13,536 nt of DNA from an uncultured Erysipelotrichaceae bacterium. Its GTDB lineage: Bacteria; Bacillota_I; Bacilli_A; Acholeplasmatales; Anaeroplasmataceae. This document shows positions 7,550-13,536 of the stretch, piece after piece. The number at the start of each line of letters is the position of its first letter. Position 1 is the first letter of the stretch. The position numbers were made by a program, and so were the translations under genes. The notes beneath the pieces were generated by a model. It was given only the letters and a program-made list of their open reading frames with translations, searched no databases and was not told the origin of the DNA. The DNA lies in the NCBI GenBank assembly GCA_902783745.1, contig CACZRY010000099.1, forward strand, positions 1 through 13,536, given 5' to 3'.

Positions 7550-8412
7550 TGGATTCTTATAAATATAATGATGATTTTAATAATCTAGAACTTGAAAATT
7601 ATATAAAAGAAATCCAGTCTCATTTCCCTGGCATTGAGGTTACATTAGATAATGTTAATGATTGCAGTTTGGTTTTGAAAGAAAAAACCAATTGTAGAAA
7701 TTGTCCTGGATTAAATTGTTGCAAGAACCAGGTTAAAGGATTTATGACTGATGTTATTGATGAAAAATTCATATCAGTACCATGCAAATTTAAAAAAGAA
7801 ATTAATGCAAAAAATTCACAAAATTCTTTAATTAAAACCTTATATATGCCTGAATCTATAAAAGAATATACTTTTGAGAATTATGATATTAATTGTGAAT
7901 CAAGAAAAAAAATTTATTCTCATATTCAAAACTTTATTGTTACTTTCGGAAGAGAACAAGTAAAGGGTTTATATATTTATGGAACATTCTCAATTGGTAA
8001 GACATATACTTTAGGTTGTATTGCAAATGAATTATCTAAAAATGGGATATCATCACTATTAATATATTTCCCTGATTTAGTATCTGATATAAAACAATCA
8101 TTATCAGATCAAAGATTTACTTCTATAGTTAATATGTTAAAAGAAATAGATGTATTAATGCTAGATGATTTTGGTAGCGAAAACATGACTCCATGGCTAA
8201 GAGATGAAATCTTAGGCCCAGTATTAAATTATAGAGCATTAGAACATAAACCTGTTTTTATATCATCAAATATTTCTACAGGTGAAATTAAATCTCATTT
8301 AATGATTGATAAATATAAATCATCAGAAATAAAAGCTGAAAGAATAATGGAAAGATTAAAGGCTGTTTCTATTAGCATTTCTATGGATGATTCTGAAAAA
8401 TATAAGAGATAA
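7549..8412 (+). CDS. dnaI: Helicase loader DnaI (AAA+ ATPase)
   Basis: 287 residues. It holds and loads the replicative helicase in the Gram-positive primosome. The N-terminal helicase-binding domain has the expected zinc cluster: C49, C52, C57/C58 and C79. The AAA+ core has Walker A GTFSIGKT (145-152), Walker B VLMLDDFG (D206, D207), sensor 1 ISSN (238-241), and an arginine-rich ERIMERLK near the end. The Walker A carries Ser where DnaI proteins often have a second Gly, but GxxxxGKT is kept. The ATG overlaps the dnaB stop by one base (TAATG). The only ribosome site, GGAGG at 7529-7533, is a long 15 nt away, again pointing to coupled translation. A terminator follows at once. Confidence 0.96.
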   Translation: MDSYKYNDDFNNLELENYIKEIQSHFPGIEVTLDNVNDCSLVLKEKTNCRNCPGLNCCKNQVKGFMTDVIDEKFISVPCKFKKEINAKNSQNSLIKTLYMPESIKEYTFENYDINCESRKKIYSHIQNFIVTFGREQVKGLYIYGTFSIGKTYTLGCIANELSKNGISSLLIYFPDLVSDIKQSLSDQRFTSIVNMLKEIDVLMLDDFGSENMTPWLRDEILGPVLNYRALEHKPVFISSNISTGEIKSHLMIDKYKSSEIKAERIMERLKAVSISISMDDSEKYKR

Positions 8413-8442
8413 TCTAAAAAAGGTTATCTCTTTTTATTTTTT
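8404..8442 (+). terminator. Intrinsic terminator ending the polA–dnaI operon
   Basis: AAGAGATAA (8404-8412) pairs perfectly with TTATCTCTT (8424-8432) around an 11-nt loop and is followed by a T-rich tract. The left arm contains the dnaI stop codon, so the operon ends right at the gene. This separates the replication cluster from the next promoter. Confidence 0.85.
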
Positions 8443-8492
8443 ATTCAAAATTAATAAAATTAATCTTAAACTTAAAAAAATTAATTTTGTAC

Positions 8493-8520
8493 TTTACTTT
8501 TGATTATTTTGATATATAAT
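8493..8520 (+). promoter_or_regulatory. Putative sigma-A promoter of the DUF2089–DUF4097 operon
   Basis: TATAAT (8515-8520) with TTTACT (8493-8498) at 16 bp spacing, about 23 bp before the first gene and downstream of a strong terminator. The bases just upstream of the -10 (TTTTGATATATAAT) resemble those at the polA promoter. Confidence 0.55.
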
Positions 8521-8542
8521 GAAAGTGTAAGAAGGTGATATG

Positions 8543-8968
8543 ATGAAAAAGAACGTAATTGGATATTGTCCAGTTTGTAAGAAAAAGCTTTTTGTTAAAA
8601 CGTTAAGATGTAACGACTGTGAAACTGAAATCACTGGTGAATTTGAAATGTCTCCATTTGATTATCTAACAGAAGAACAAAAAAATTTTGCGTTAGTTTT
8701 TATTATGAGTGATGGAAATATAAAAGAAATTGAACGTAAGCTTAATATTTCATATCCTACAGTAAAAAAGAATATGGATGATCTTAAAAGCGCGTTAGGT
8801 GTTAAGGTTGATTCTAATCCTAAAGAAGAAAACCTTGAGGTAGTTGTACCTGAGGTTGTTGATGCTAAGGATAATAATAAAGCATTAAGAGAAGATGTAA
8901 AAAGACGCCTTAAAAATGGTGAAATAGATTTTGATGAGGCAGAAAGGATTTTAGGTGAAAGTCTATGA
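8543..8968 (+). CDS. DUF2089-family zinc-ribbon/HTH protein with a LiaX/YvlB-like C-terminal helical hairpin
   Basis: 141 residues. The N-terminal zinc ribbon has CPVC (9-12) and CNDC (23-26). Residues ~36-87 form the DUF2089 helix-turn-helix: MSPFDYLTEEQKNFALVF, then SDGNIKEIERKLNISYPTV, typical of the family and probably DNA-binding. After an acidic linker, residues ~115-141 (LREDVKRRLKNGEIDFDEAERILGE) resemble the short helical hairpin that usually opens YvlB/LiaX-type DUF4097 proteins. Start: ATG 8543 is preferred over ATG 8540, because AAGGTG (8532-8537) lies 5 nt from the former and only 2 nt from the latter. Its TGA overlaps the next gene by 4 bp (ATGA). A transcriptional regulator of its own operon is the likely role (inference). 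Confidence 0.88.
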   Translation: MKKNVIGYCPVCKKKLFVKTLRCNDCETEITGEFEMSPFDYLTEEQKNFALVFIMSDGNIKEIERKLNISYPTVKKNMDDLKSALGVKVDSNPKEENLEVVVPEVVDAKDNNKALREDVKRRLKNGEIDFDEAERILGESL

Positions 8969-9783
8969 AAAAAGATTTTTTAGAAAGATTATCAGCTGAA
9001 CTTGATAAAAGAAATGTTACTAATAAGGATGAAATTCTTAAAAAATATGAAAAAAGATATAATTTTGGAATTGAATCAGGAATGACAGATGATGAAATTG
9101 AGTCAATGCTAAAATCCCCTGAAGAAATTGCAAAACAATATGGTAAGACAAATACTAATACAAAAAATACTAAATCAAATGAAATTAAAACTAATATAGA
9201 AATCAGAGTATTAGGTGATGATATTTATTTTAGACATTCACAAGATGATAAAGTCCATATTTTATGTGATGAGCTTGATAGATCATTATATACAATAAGA
9301 AATTCTACATCAGAAGGTTTAGTTATTAGCTTTTTAAATGATAGATATTTATCATTAAATAGAAAGAAAGCTGGAAAATTCGTAATAGAAGTACCAGAAG
9401 GAAGAAAATTTAATGAAGTTAAAATCTCTACATCATCAGGTGATATTGTATTAGGTGATTTAAAATGTAATTATATTTCTTTAACAACAACATCAGGTGA
9501 TGTATCAACTGGTGAAGTTGTATCACCAAGAATTAATGTACATACAGTATCAGGTGATTTGGTTGCAAAAGAGTTTAAATGTCAAGATATTAACTTATCT
9601 ACAGTATCAGGTGATTTATCTACATTAAAAATTCATTGTAATAATAGTAAATTATCATCTGTATCAGGTGATATTAAGATTGGTACATTTATAGGACAAT
9701 ATAAATTATCAAATGTATCAGGTGAAATATTCATTAACGGAGAACAAGTTAATGGAATGAAATTTATGTATAAGGGGGTTTAA
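8965..9783 (+). CDS. HAAS (DUF1700)-DUF4097 protein with 19-residue beta repeats
   Basis: 272 residues, no signal peptide or membrane helix visible. Residues 1-60 (KKDFLERLSAELDKRN to LKSPEEIAKQYG) match the HAAS/DUF1700 helical domain, often linked to PadR-type regulators and envelope proteins. A Thr/Asn/Lys linker (~61-75) follows. From ~77 to 262 comes a DUF4097 beta-solenoid. Its last third carries six copies of a (T/V)SG(D/E) turn at residues 158, 177, 196, 215, 234 and 252, i.e. a strict 19-residue rung with one of 18. AGGTGA (8953-8958) is 6 nt before the ATG. It overlaps the DUF2089 gene by 4 bp and is followed by a membrane protein. By family, a role in envelope-stress sensing like LiaX/YvlB is possible; the biochemical function is unknown. 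Confidence 0.87.
   Translation: MKKDFLERLSAELDKRNVTNKDEILKKYEKRYNFGIESGMTDDEIESMLKSPEEIAKQYGKTNTNTKNTKSNEIKTNIEIRVLGDDIYFRHSQDDKVHILCDELDRSLYTIRNSTSEGLVISFLNDRYLSLNRKKAGKFVIEVPEGRKFNEVKISTSSGDIVLGDLKCNYISLTTTSGDVSTGEVVSPRINVHTVSGDLVAKEFKCQDINLSTVSGDLSTLKIHCNNSKLSSVSGDIKIGTFIGQYKLSNVSGEIFINGEQVNGMKFMYKGV
9436..9729 (+). repeat. 57-bp coding repeat encoding SGD turns of the DUF4097 solenoid
   Basis: The string TCAGGTGA recurs at 9436, 9493, 9550, 9607, 9664 and 9718, with spacings of 57, 57, 57, 57 and 54 bp. Each copy codes SGD or SGE. The identical codon choice shows recent unit duplication or gene conversion, or strong codon constraint; the sequence between the copies has diverged. Confidence 0.8.
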
Positions 9784-9785
9784 TT

Positions 9786-10127
9786 ATGAGCTTTAAATCA
9801 AAAATTATAACTATTACACCAATGTTATGTCTTATCATATATTTATTTATAGGATTTGTATTTGATATATGGCATCCAACATGGGTTATATTCTTTGCAA
9901 TATTAATTGTACCTGCATTATTTTCAAATACTGCATCTAAGGTTGTATGTGCAACTTGGCCATTAATATGTATTGTTGTATATATATTATTAGGAGTATT
10001 TGCAAATCTATGGCATCCAGGTTGGTTAGTATTCTTAACAATTCCAATTATTGAAACATTATTTCAAGGCGTAACATTTGGTAAAAAGAAGACTAAAAGA
10101 GTAGAAATAATTGAAGAAAAGAATTAA
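9786..10127 (+). CDS. Small membrane protein made of two tandem WHP modules
   Basis: 113 residues with about four hydrophobic segments and a basic/acidic cytoplasmic tail (GKKKTKRVEIIEEKN). Residues 10-46 and 57-93 are an internal duplication offset by 47. Both run P-(L/M)-(L/I)-C-(L/I)-(I/V)-(I/V)-Y, then a Gly, then FDIWHPTWVIFF in copy 1 and ANLWHPGWLVFL in copy 2, and close with PALF or ETLF. The short (I/L)WHPxW turn between helices is the conserved core. Membrane domains with a similar LWHPGW turn occur next to HAAS/DUF4097 genes. GGGGG (9774-9778) lies 7 nt before the ATG. It is the last gene of its operon and is followed by a terminator. It may anchor or signal for the DUF4097 partner; this is inferred from context. 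Confidence 0.87.
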   Translation: MSFKSKIITITPMLCLIIYLFIGFVFDIWHPTWVIFFAILIVPALFSNTASKVVCATWPLICIVVYILLGVFANLWHPGWLVFLTIPIIETLFQGVTFGKKKTKRVEIIEEKN

Positions 10128-10134
10128 AAATATT

Positions 10135-10166
10135 AGCACACAAATAAAAATGTGTGCTTTTTTTTT
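10135..10166 (+). terminator. Intrinsic terminator after the membrane-protein gene
   Basis: AGCACACA (10135-10142) pairs with TGTGTGCT (10151-10158) around an 8-nt A-rich loop and runs into nine T residues (10158-10166). It closes the three-gene operon. Confidence 0.9.
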
Positions 10167-10172
10167 AATTAT

Positions 10173-10200
10173 GCGACAAAAAATAATTTTATTTTACTAT
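10173..10200 (+). promoter_or_regulatory. Weak candidate promoter for the serpin gene
   Basis: GCGACA (10173-10178) and TACTAT (10195-10200) at 16 bp spacing each match the sigma-A consensus at four of six positions. They lie between the terminator and the serpin start, where a promoter is needed. The match is poor. Confidence 0.3.
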
Positions 10201-10233
10201 TATTAAATGAAACAAAATGAGGAGGAATGTAAA

Positions 10234-11550
10234 ATGAAAAAATTTTTTGGTTTATTAACAATTGGTGCATTAGGATTTGCTTTAACTTCTTGTACTAATG
10301 CAAATTTAAATAATGAAGTTAGCAAAATAAGTGTAGTAGATTCAGATCCCATAGATGAAAATACTAAACTTACACCTTTAAAAAACTTGCCTTCTAAGGC
10401 TGATATTTCTAATATTTGGTCTAATAATGATTATAGAAGTTTTATAGAAAAATATAATGAATTTTCATATGATTTATTAGAAAAAATAGGAGATAATACA
10501 ATAGTATCTAACACTGCATTTTCACCATTATCTATTTATATGGCTTTATCAAGTATAATTCCTATGTTAAGTGATAGCGCAAAACAAGAGGTAGTAGATT
10601 TATTTGGTATGACAAGTGAAGAGATATATGATAATACTAAATATTTATATAGTGTATCTAATAATGATTATTCTATATTATCTAATTCATTATGGTATAG
10701 AGATGATATAGATTTAAATAGTAAAGTTATTAAAGAGATTGCGAATGTATTTTATTCAGAAGCATATAAAGTAGATTTCTCTAAAGATTTAGAAAAAATA
10801 TATGATTACATAAAAGAAAAAACTAATGGTTTATTAGACAAATGTGGAGATATTTCTCCAAGTACAGTATTATATGTTTTAAATACTTTATATTTTAATG
10901 ATGAATGGTCTTTTGATTTTAATGTTAATGGATTTAAAACTGCATCTTTTGAAAATGCAGATAATTCTTATGTTAATAAAAAATTATACTATTCTAATTA
11001 TAATGATTATGAAAAAATGTATGAAACAGATGATTATAGCTCATACCATATAAGAAGTAAAAATGGTTATGAATTTACTTATGTTAAACCTAATGGTGAT
11101 AAAAAAGTTAAAGATATTTATAATAAAGAAGTAATAAAAGACGTAGTTTGTCATAATTATTTTACAAGTGATGAAAAATATAATTATCATACTAGATTAG
11201 CATTTCCTGAGTATAGTGCAGAATATGATAAATGTATTAATAAAGTCATAAGTGATATGGGGGCAAATGAAATATTTAATTATAGTTTAAAACCATTCTC
11301 AAGAATTACTAATGAAGATATTTCAGTTGGAGAAATTTGGCATAGAACTAAATTAGATATTACAAAAGAAGGATTTAAGGCTAGTGCAGCAACATCTATT
11401 GATATAACATTAGCTAGTACAACATCTGGTGTAACTAAAATAAATAAATATGAGACATTCTATGTAGATAAGAGTTTCTTTTATGTAATTCAGGATAATA
11501 TGGGTTCTATATTATTTAGTGGTGTTGTTAATAATGTTACAAATGATTAA
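10234..11550 (+). CDS. Lipoprotein serpin (serine/cysteine protease inhibitor)
   Basis: 438 residues. A lipoprotein signal (KK, a hydrophobic core, then LTSC with the lipidated C20) predicts attachment to the outer face of the membrane. After a linker of about 45 residues comes a full serpin fold. It has NTAFSPLSIYMALSS (93-107), KTNGLL (196-201), TVLYVLNTLYFNDEW (211-225), LAFPEYSAE (322-330) and the C-terminal FYVDKSFFYVIQDN with ILFSGVV. The reactive-loop hinge is KEGFKASAATS (378-388): small residues at P12-P8 suit an inhibitory serpin, but P14 is Phe (F381) instead of Thr/Ser. The loop then runs through Ile, Asp, Thr, Leu, Ala and Ser, so the target bond is uncertain. Start: ATG 10234 has AGGAGG (10220-10225) 8 nt upstream; an in-frame ATG at 10207 would put an acidic stretch before the signal. 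Lysine codons are almost all AAA, unlike thrS. Target proteases are unknown. Confidence 0.93.
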   Translation: MKKFFGLLTIGALGFALTSCTNANLNNEVSKISVVDSDPIDENTKLTPLKNLPSKADISNIWSNNDYRSFIEKYNEFSYDLLEKIGDNTIVSNTAFSPLSIYMALSSIIPMLSDSAKQEVVDLFGMTSEEIYDNTKYLYSVSNNDYSILSNSLWYRDDIDLNSKVIKEIANVFYSEAYKVDFSKDLEKIYDYIKEKTNGLLDKCGDISPSTVLYVLNTLYFNDEWSFDFNVNGFKTASFENADNSYVNKKLYYSNYNDYEKMYETDDYSSYHIRSKNGYEFTYVKPNGDKKVKDIYNKEVIKDVVCHNYFTSDEKYNYHTRLAFPEYSAEYDKCINKVISDMGANEIFNYSLKPFSRITNEDISVGEIWHRTKLDITKEGFKASAATSIDITLASTTSGVTKINKYETFYVDKSFFYVIQDNMGSILFSGVVNNVTND

Positions 11551-11565
11551 TTAATTAAAAAGTTG

Positions 11566-11571
11566 TATAAT
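11566..11571 (+). promoter_or_regulatory. Possible -10 element for the second nitroreductase gene
   Basis: A perfect TATAAT lies 20 bp before the GTG start in the 40 bp gap after the serpin stop. No good -35 is seen at 16-18 bp, and no terminator separates the two genes, so read-through from the serpin gene is equally possible. Confidence 0.35.
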
Positions 11572-11590
11572 ATGCAATAGAGGTGATATT

Positions 11591-12127
11591 GTGCAACTTA
11601 AGGAAGCAGTTTTAACAAGAAGAAGTATTAGAAAATTTAATGCTAAAGAAATTGATGTAAATACAATAAAAGAAATAATTGATATATCTCAATACGCTCC
11701 ATCATGGAAGAATACACAAACAGTTAGATATAATTTAATAGCTGATAAGGAATTAATTAAGAAAGTAGCATTATCTATAGATTTTGAATGGAATAGAAAT
11801 ATTATTCTTAATGCTAATAAGCTTATGATTTTATCTACTGTAAATAATATTAGCGGATATGAAAAGGATGGTAGTCCATCTACATCAAAGAATAGTCATT
11901 GGCAAAGCTTTGATGCCGGTATTTATGCATATTCATTTGTATTAGTTGCACATGAATATAATATTGGTTCTGTAATCATGGGTATATATGATGAAGATAA
12001 ATTAAAGAAGATTTTAAATATACCAGATAATGAATCAATTTCATGTATTATTCCATTAGGATATTATGATATTAAGCCAGAAGCCCCTAAAAAGAAATTA
12101 AGTGATGTTGTTTTAAGGGTAAAATAG
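11591..12127 (+). CDS. Nitroreductase-family flavoprotein (second copy)
   Basis: 178 residues, FMN-dependent nitroreductase superfamily. The N-terminus LTRRSIRKFNAKEID gives the FMN phosphate contacts. YAPSWKNTQTVRYN (35-48) is the typical cofactor/substrate loop. SFDAGIYAYSFVLVAHEYNIGSV forms the dimer/FMN helix, and SCIIPLGYY with EAPKKK closes the domain. It starts with GTG and has GAGGTG (11580-11585) 5 nt upstream; no closer ATG is available. It is not a recent duplicate of the 4069-4581 gene: the two share only family motifs. It lies 40 bp after the serpin and ends just before the thrS promoter. Substrate is unknown. Confidence 0.9.
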   Translation: MQLKEAVLTRRSIRKFNAKEIDVNTIKEIIDISQYAPSWKNTQTVRYNLIADKELIKKVALSIDFEWNRNIILNANKLMILSTVNNISGYEKDGSPSTSKNSHWQSFDAGIYAYSFVLVAHEYNIGSVIMGIYDEDKLKKILNIPDNESISCIIPLGYYDIKPEAPKKKLSDVVLRVK

Positions 12128-12136
12128 CTTTGTTGC

Positions 12137-12165
12137 TTGAATTTCATATTTAATTATTATATAAT
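12137..12165 (+). promoter_or_regulatory. Sigma-A promoter of the thrS T-box transcript
   Basis: TTGAAT (12137-12142) and TATAAT (12160-12165) with the ideal 17 bp spacer. The expected transcription start near 12172 lies directly before the T-box structures. Confidence 0.8.
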
Positions 12166-12171
12166 GAAATA

Positions 12172-12385
12172 GTCGATGAAAAGGACAAGATATGTAATAT
12201 CTTAATTAAAGAGACTGTATGGTTGGTGTAAATACAGATTAAGCTTACATGTTACTACCTTTGAGATTTATGGAGGAAATGCCATAACGTATTACTGCGT
12301 TAAAGTATTTGAGTGTCAGATTATATCTGAAATTAAGGTGGTACCACGGTTAATTCGCCCTTAGGTTAATTCTAAGGGCTTTTTT
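12172..12385 (+). ncRNA. Threonine T-box leader riboswitch
   Basis: This leader senses uncharged tRNA-Thr and lets thrS be transcribed only when threonyl-tRNA is short. Stem I features: AAAGAGA, then the apical hairpin CTGTAT/ATACAG (12215-12220 with 12232-12237) enclosing GGTTGGTGTAA, close to the known distal T-box loop. The specifier region at 12254-12259 reads ACT then ACC, both threonine codons, followed by TTTGAG. Further hairpins are TTATGG/CCATAA (12268-12287) and TCAGAT/ATCTGA (12316-12330). The T-box core AAGGTGGTACCACGG is at 12335-12349. Its TGGT would pair with the ACCA end of uncharged tRNA, implying A as the discriminator base. AATTAA and TTAATT flank the core and can pair in the antiterminator. 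The start coordinate is inferred from the promoter. Confidence 0.95.
12357..12385 (+). terminator. T-box regulated terminator before thrS
   Basis: GCCCTTAG (12357-12364) pairs with CTAAGGGC (12372-12379) around a 7-nt loop and runs into six T residues. It is the OFF-state terminator of the leader. GGTTAATTC occurs at 12348-12356 and again at 12364-12372, so the loop repeats the antiterminator's 3' strand. Confidence 0.92.
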
Positions 12386-12403
12386 ATATTATAGGAGGAA
12401 TTT

Positions 12404-13536
12404 ATGGTTAAGGTTACTTTAAAGGATGGAAGTATTAAGGAAGTAGAAAAAGGAACATTAATTATTAATGTTGCAAAGGAGTTAGGATCATCTTTAGCTA
12501 AGAAGGCTATTGTTGCTAAAGTTAATGGCAAGCTTGTTGATTTAAAGGATCCAATTGAAGAGGATGTTACATTAGAACTTGTTATGCCTAATGATCCTGA
12601 AGCATTTGAGGTTTTAAACCATTCAAGTGCTCACTTAATGGCTCAAGCTATGCAAAGATTATATAAAGGTACATTATGTGGTGTAGGTCCTGCGATTGAA
12701 GAAGGATTCTATTATGATTTTAAGACACCTGTTCCTATTACTAATGAGGATTTACCTAAGATTGAAGCTGAAATGAAGAAGATTGTAAAGGAAAATCTTC
12801 CAATTACTCATTATTATTTAACAAGAGATGAAGCTAAAAAATTATTTAGCTATGATAAGTTCAAAATGGAATTAGTTGATACTGCTGATTCTGATGCAAT
12901 TGGAATTTATGAGCAAGGTGAATATAAGGATGTTTGCCGTGGACCTCATGTTATTTCAACAGGCGTTATTAAGAATTTTAAGCTTTTATCAGTTGCAGGT
13001 GCATACTGGAGAGGCGATGCTAAGAATGATGTTTTAACTCGTATTTATGGTACTTGCTGGGCAACTCCAGAAGAATTAGAAAATCATTTAAAGGTATTAG
13101 AAGATAGAAAAGAAAGAGACCATAGAAAGATTGGTAAGGACTTGGGTATTTTCATGTTTGATGAATTAGTAGGTAGAGGATTACCTATGTGGTTACCTAA
13201 TGGTTTCATAGTAAGAAGATTACTTTCTGACTATATTATGGATAAGGAATATGCATTAGGATATAAGCATGTTATGACTCCATCTTTAGGTAATGTTAAT
13301 CTATATAAAACTTCTGGTCACTGGGATCATTATAAGGATGATATGTTCCCTGCAATGGAAGTTGATGATGAAGCATATGTTTTAAGACCAATGAACTGTC
13401 CTCACCATATGGTAATGTTCCGTTCTAAATTACATTCATATAGAGATTTACCAGTACGTATTGCAGAAATTGCAAATGACTTCCGTTTTGAAGCATCAGG
13501 CGCATTAACTGGTATTGAAAGAACACGTGCATTCTC
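12404..13536 (+). CDS. thrS: Threonyl-tRNA synthetase, N-terminal 377 residues (3' end outside the window)
   Basis: It attaches threonine to tRNA-Thr. The reading frame is open to the window end, so roughly the last 40 % is missing. Domains: TGS (1-62), then the editing domain that removes mischarged serine, with HSSAH (H73, H77) and VCRGPH (C178, H182), all four residues intact. Next is the start of the class II catalytic core: GLPMWLPNG (259-267), MNCPHHM (330-336, C332 being the expected zinc ligand) and the motif 2 region DFRFEASGALTGIERTRAF (359-377). AGGAGG (12393-12398) lies 5 nt before the ATG. Expression is controlled by the T-box just upstream. Lysine is mainly AAG (24 of 33), a bias opposite to that of the serpin gene. 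Confidence 0.98.
   Translation, partial: MVKVTLKDGSIKEVEKGTLIINVAKELGSSLAKKAIVAKVNGKLVDLKDPIEEDVTLELVMPNDPEAFEVLNHSSAHLMAQAMQRLYKGTLCGVGPAIEEGFYYDFKTPVPITNEDLPKIEAEMKKIVKENLPITHYYLTRDEAKKLFSYDKFKMELVDTADSDAIGIYEQGEYKDVCRGPHVISTGVIKNFKLLSVAGAYWRGDAKNDVLTRIYGTCWATPEELENHLKVLEDRKERDHRKIGKDLGIFMFDELVGRGLPMWLPNGFIVRRLLSDYIMDKEYALGYKHVMTPSLGNVNLYKTSGHWDHYKDDMFPAMEVDDEAYVLRPMNCPHHMVMFRSKLHSYRDLPVRIAEIANDFRFEASGALTGIERTRAF

Noticed and set aside
10207..10233. Longer start for the serpin (nine extra codons)
   Set aside because: It would put an acidic stretch before the lipoprotein signal and has no ribosome site, while ATG 10234 has AGGAGG 8 nt upstream.
8413..12136. Mobile element or defence island between dnaI and thrS
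   Set aside because: No transposase, integrase, tRNA end, terminal repeats, nuclease or toxin gene was seen; the genes are ordinary accessory families.
12187..12203. AAGATAT/ATATCTT hairpin as a separate small RNA or terminator
   Set aside because: It lies inside the T-box stem I region, has no T tract, and is best seen as part of, or an alternative to, that structure.
1..13536. CRISPR array, tRNA or rRNA genes
   Set aside because: No spaced direct repeats other than the coding SGD repeats, and no cloverleaf or rRNA-like stretch noticed on either strand.

Overview
This is an AT-rich, gene-dense bacterial window. It has Firmicutes (Bacilli)-type features: a polA–mutM–coaE–dnaB–dnaI replication and repair cluster, the Firmicutes-specific primosome proteins DnaB and DnaI, strong AGGAGG or AAGGTG ribosome binding sites, and a T-box leader in front of thrS. 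TGA is used as a stop (end of the 8543-8968 gene) and tryptophan is TGG, so the ordinary bacterial code fits and a Mycoplasma-type code is not needed. The very low GC and the family mix suggest an uncultured, possibly gut-dwelling Bacilli lineage (Erysipelotrichales or RF39-like). That placement is an inference.

Layout. (1) Positions 1-1233 hold the tail of an unidentified + strand gene and a convergent - strand gene for a degenerate GGDEF protein with a GAF-like C-terminus. The two genes end inside one shared hairpin terminator. (2) A 215 bp divergent promoter region (1234-1448) separates the GGDEF gene from the replication/repair operon at 1449-8412. That operon runs polA, nitroreductase, mutM, coaE, a 117-aa protein of unknown function, dnaB and dnaI, with gaps of 0-10 bp or overlaps, and ends in a clear terminator. 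(3) 8493-10166 is a separate three-gene operon with its own promoter and terminator: a DUF2089 zinc-ribbon/HTH protein, a HAAS (DUF1700)-DUF4097 protein built on an exact 19-residue repeat, and a small membrane protein made of two tandem copies of one module. It resembles the YvlB/LiaX-type envelope-stress modules with the domains redistributed. (4) 10234-11550 encodes a lipoprotein serpin, a bacterial surface protease inhibitor. Its lysine codon use is very different from that of thrS. (5) 11591-12127 is a second nitroreductase-family gene. (6) 12137-13536 is a sigma-A promoter, a threonine T-box leader and the first 377 codons of thrS, cut by the window edge.

From memory, in Bacillus subtilis the comparable chromosomal order is polA-mutM-...-coaE-...-nrdR-dnaB-dnaI-ytxC-thrS. 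The framework here is therefore conserved. What differs is the 117-aa protein in the nrdR slot, the nitroreductase between polA and mutM, and a block of about 3.6 kb (envelope module, serpin, nitroreductase) between dnaI and thrS. I do not see a clearly new defence or mobile system. The least-described pieces are the 117-aa protein, the reorganised envelope module and the lipoprotein serpin.
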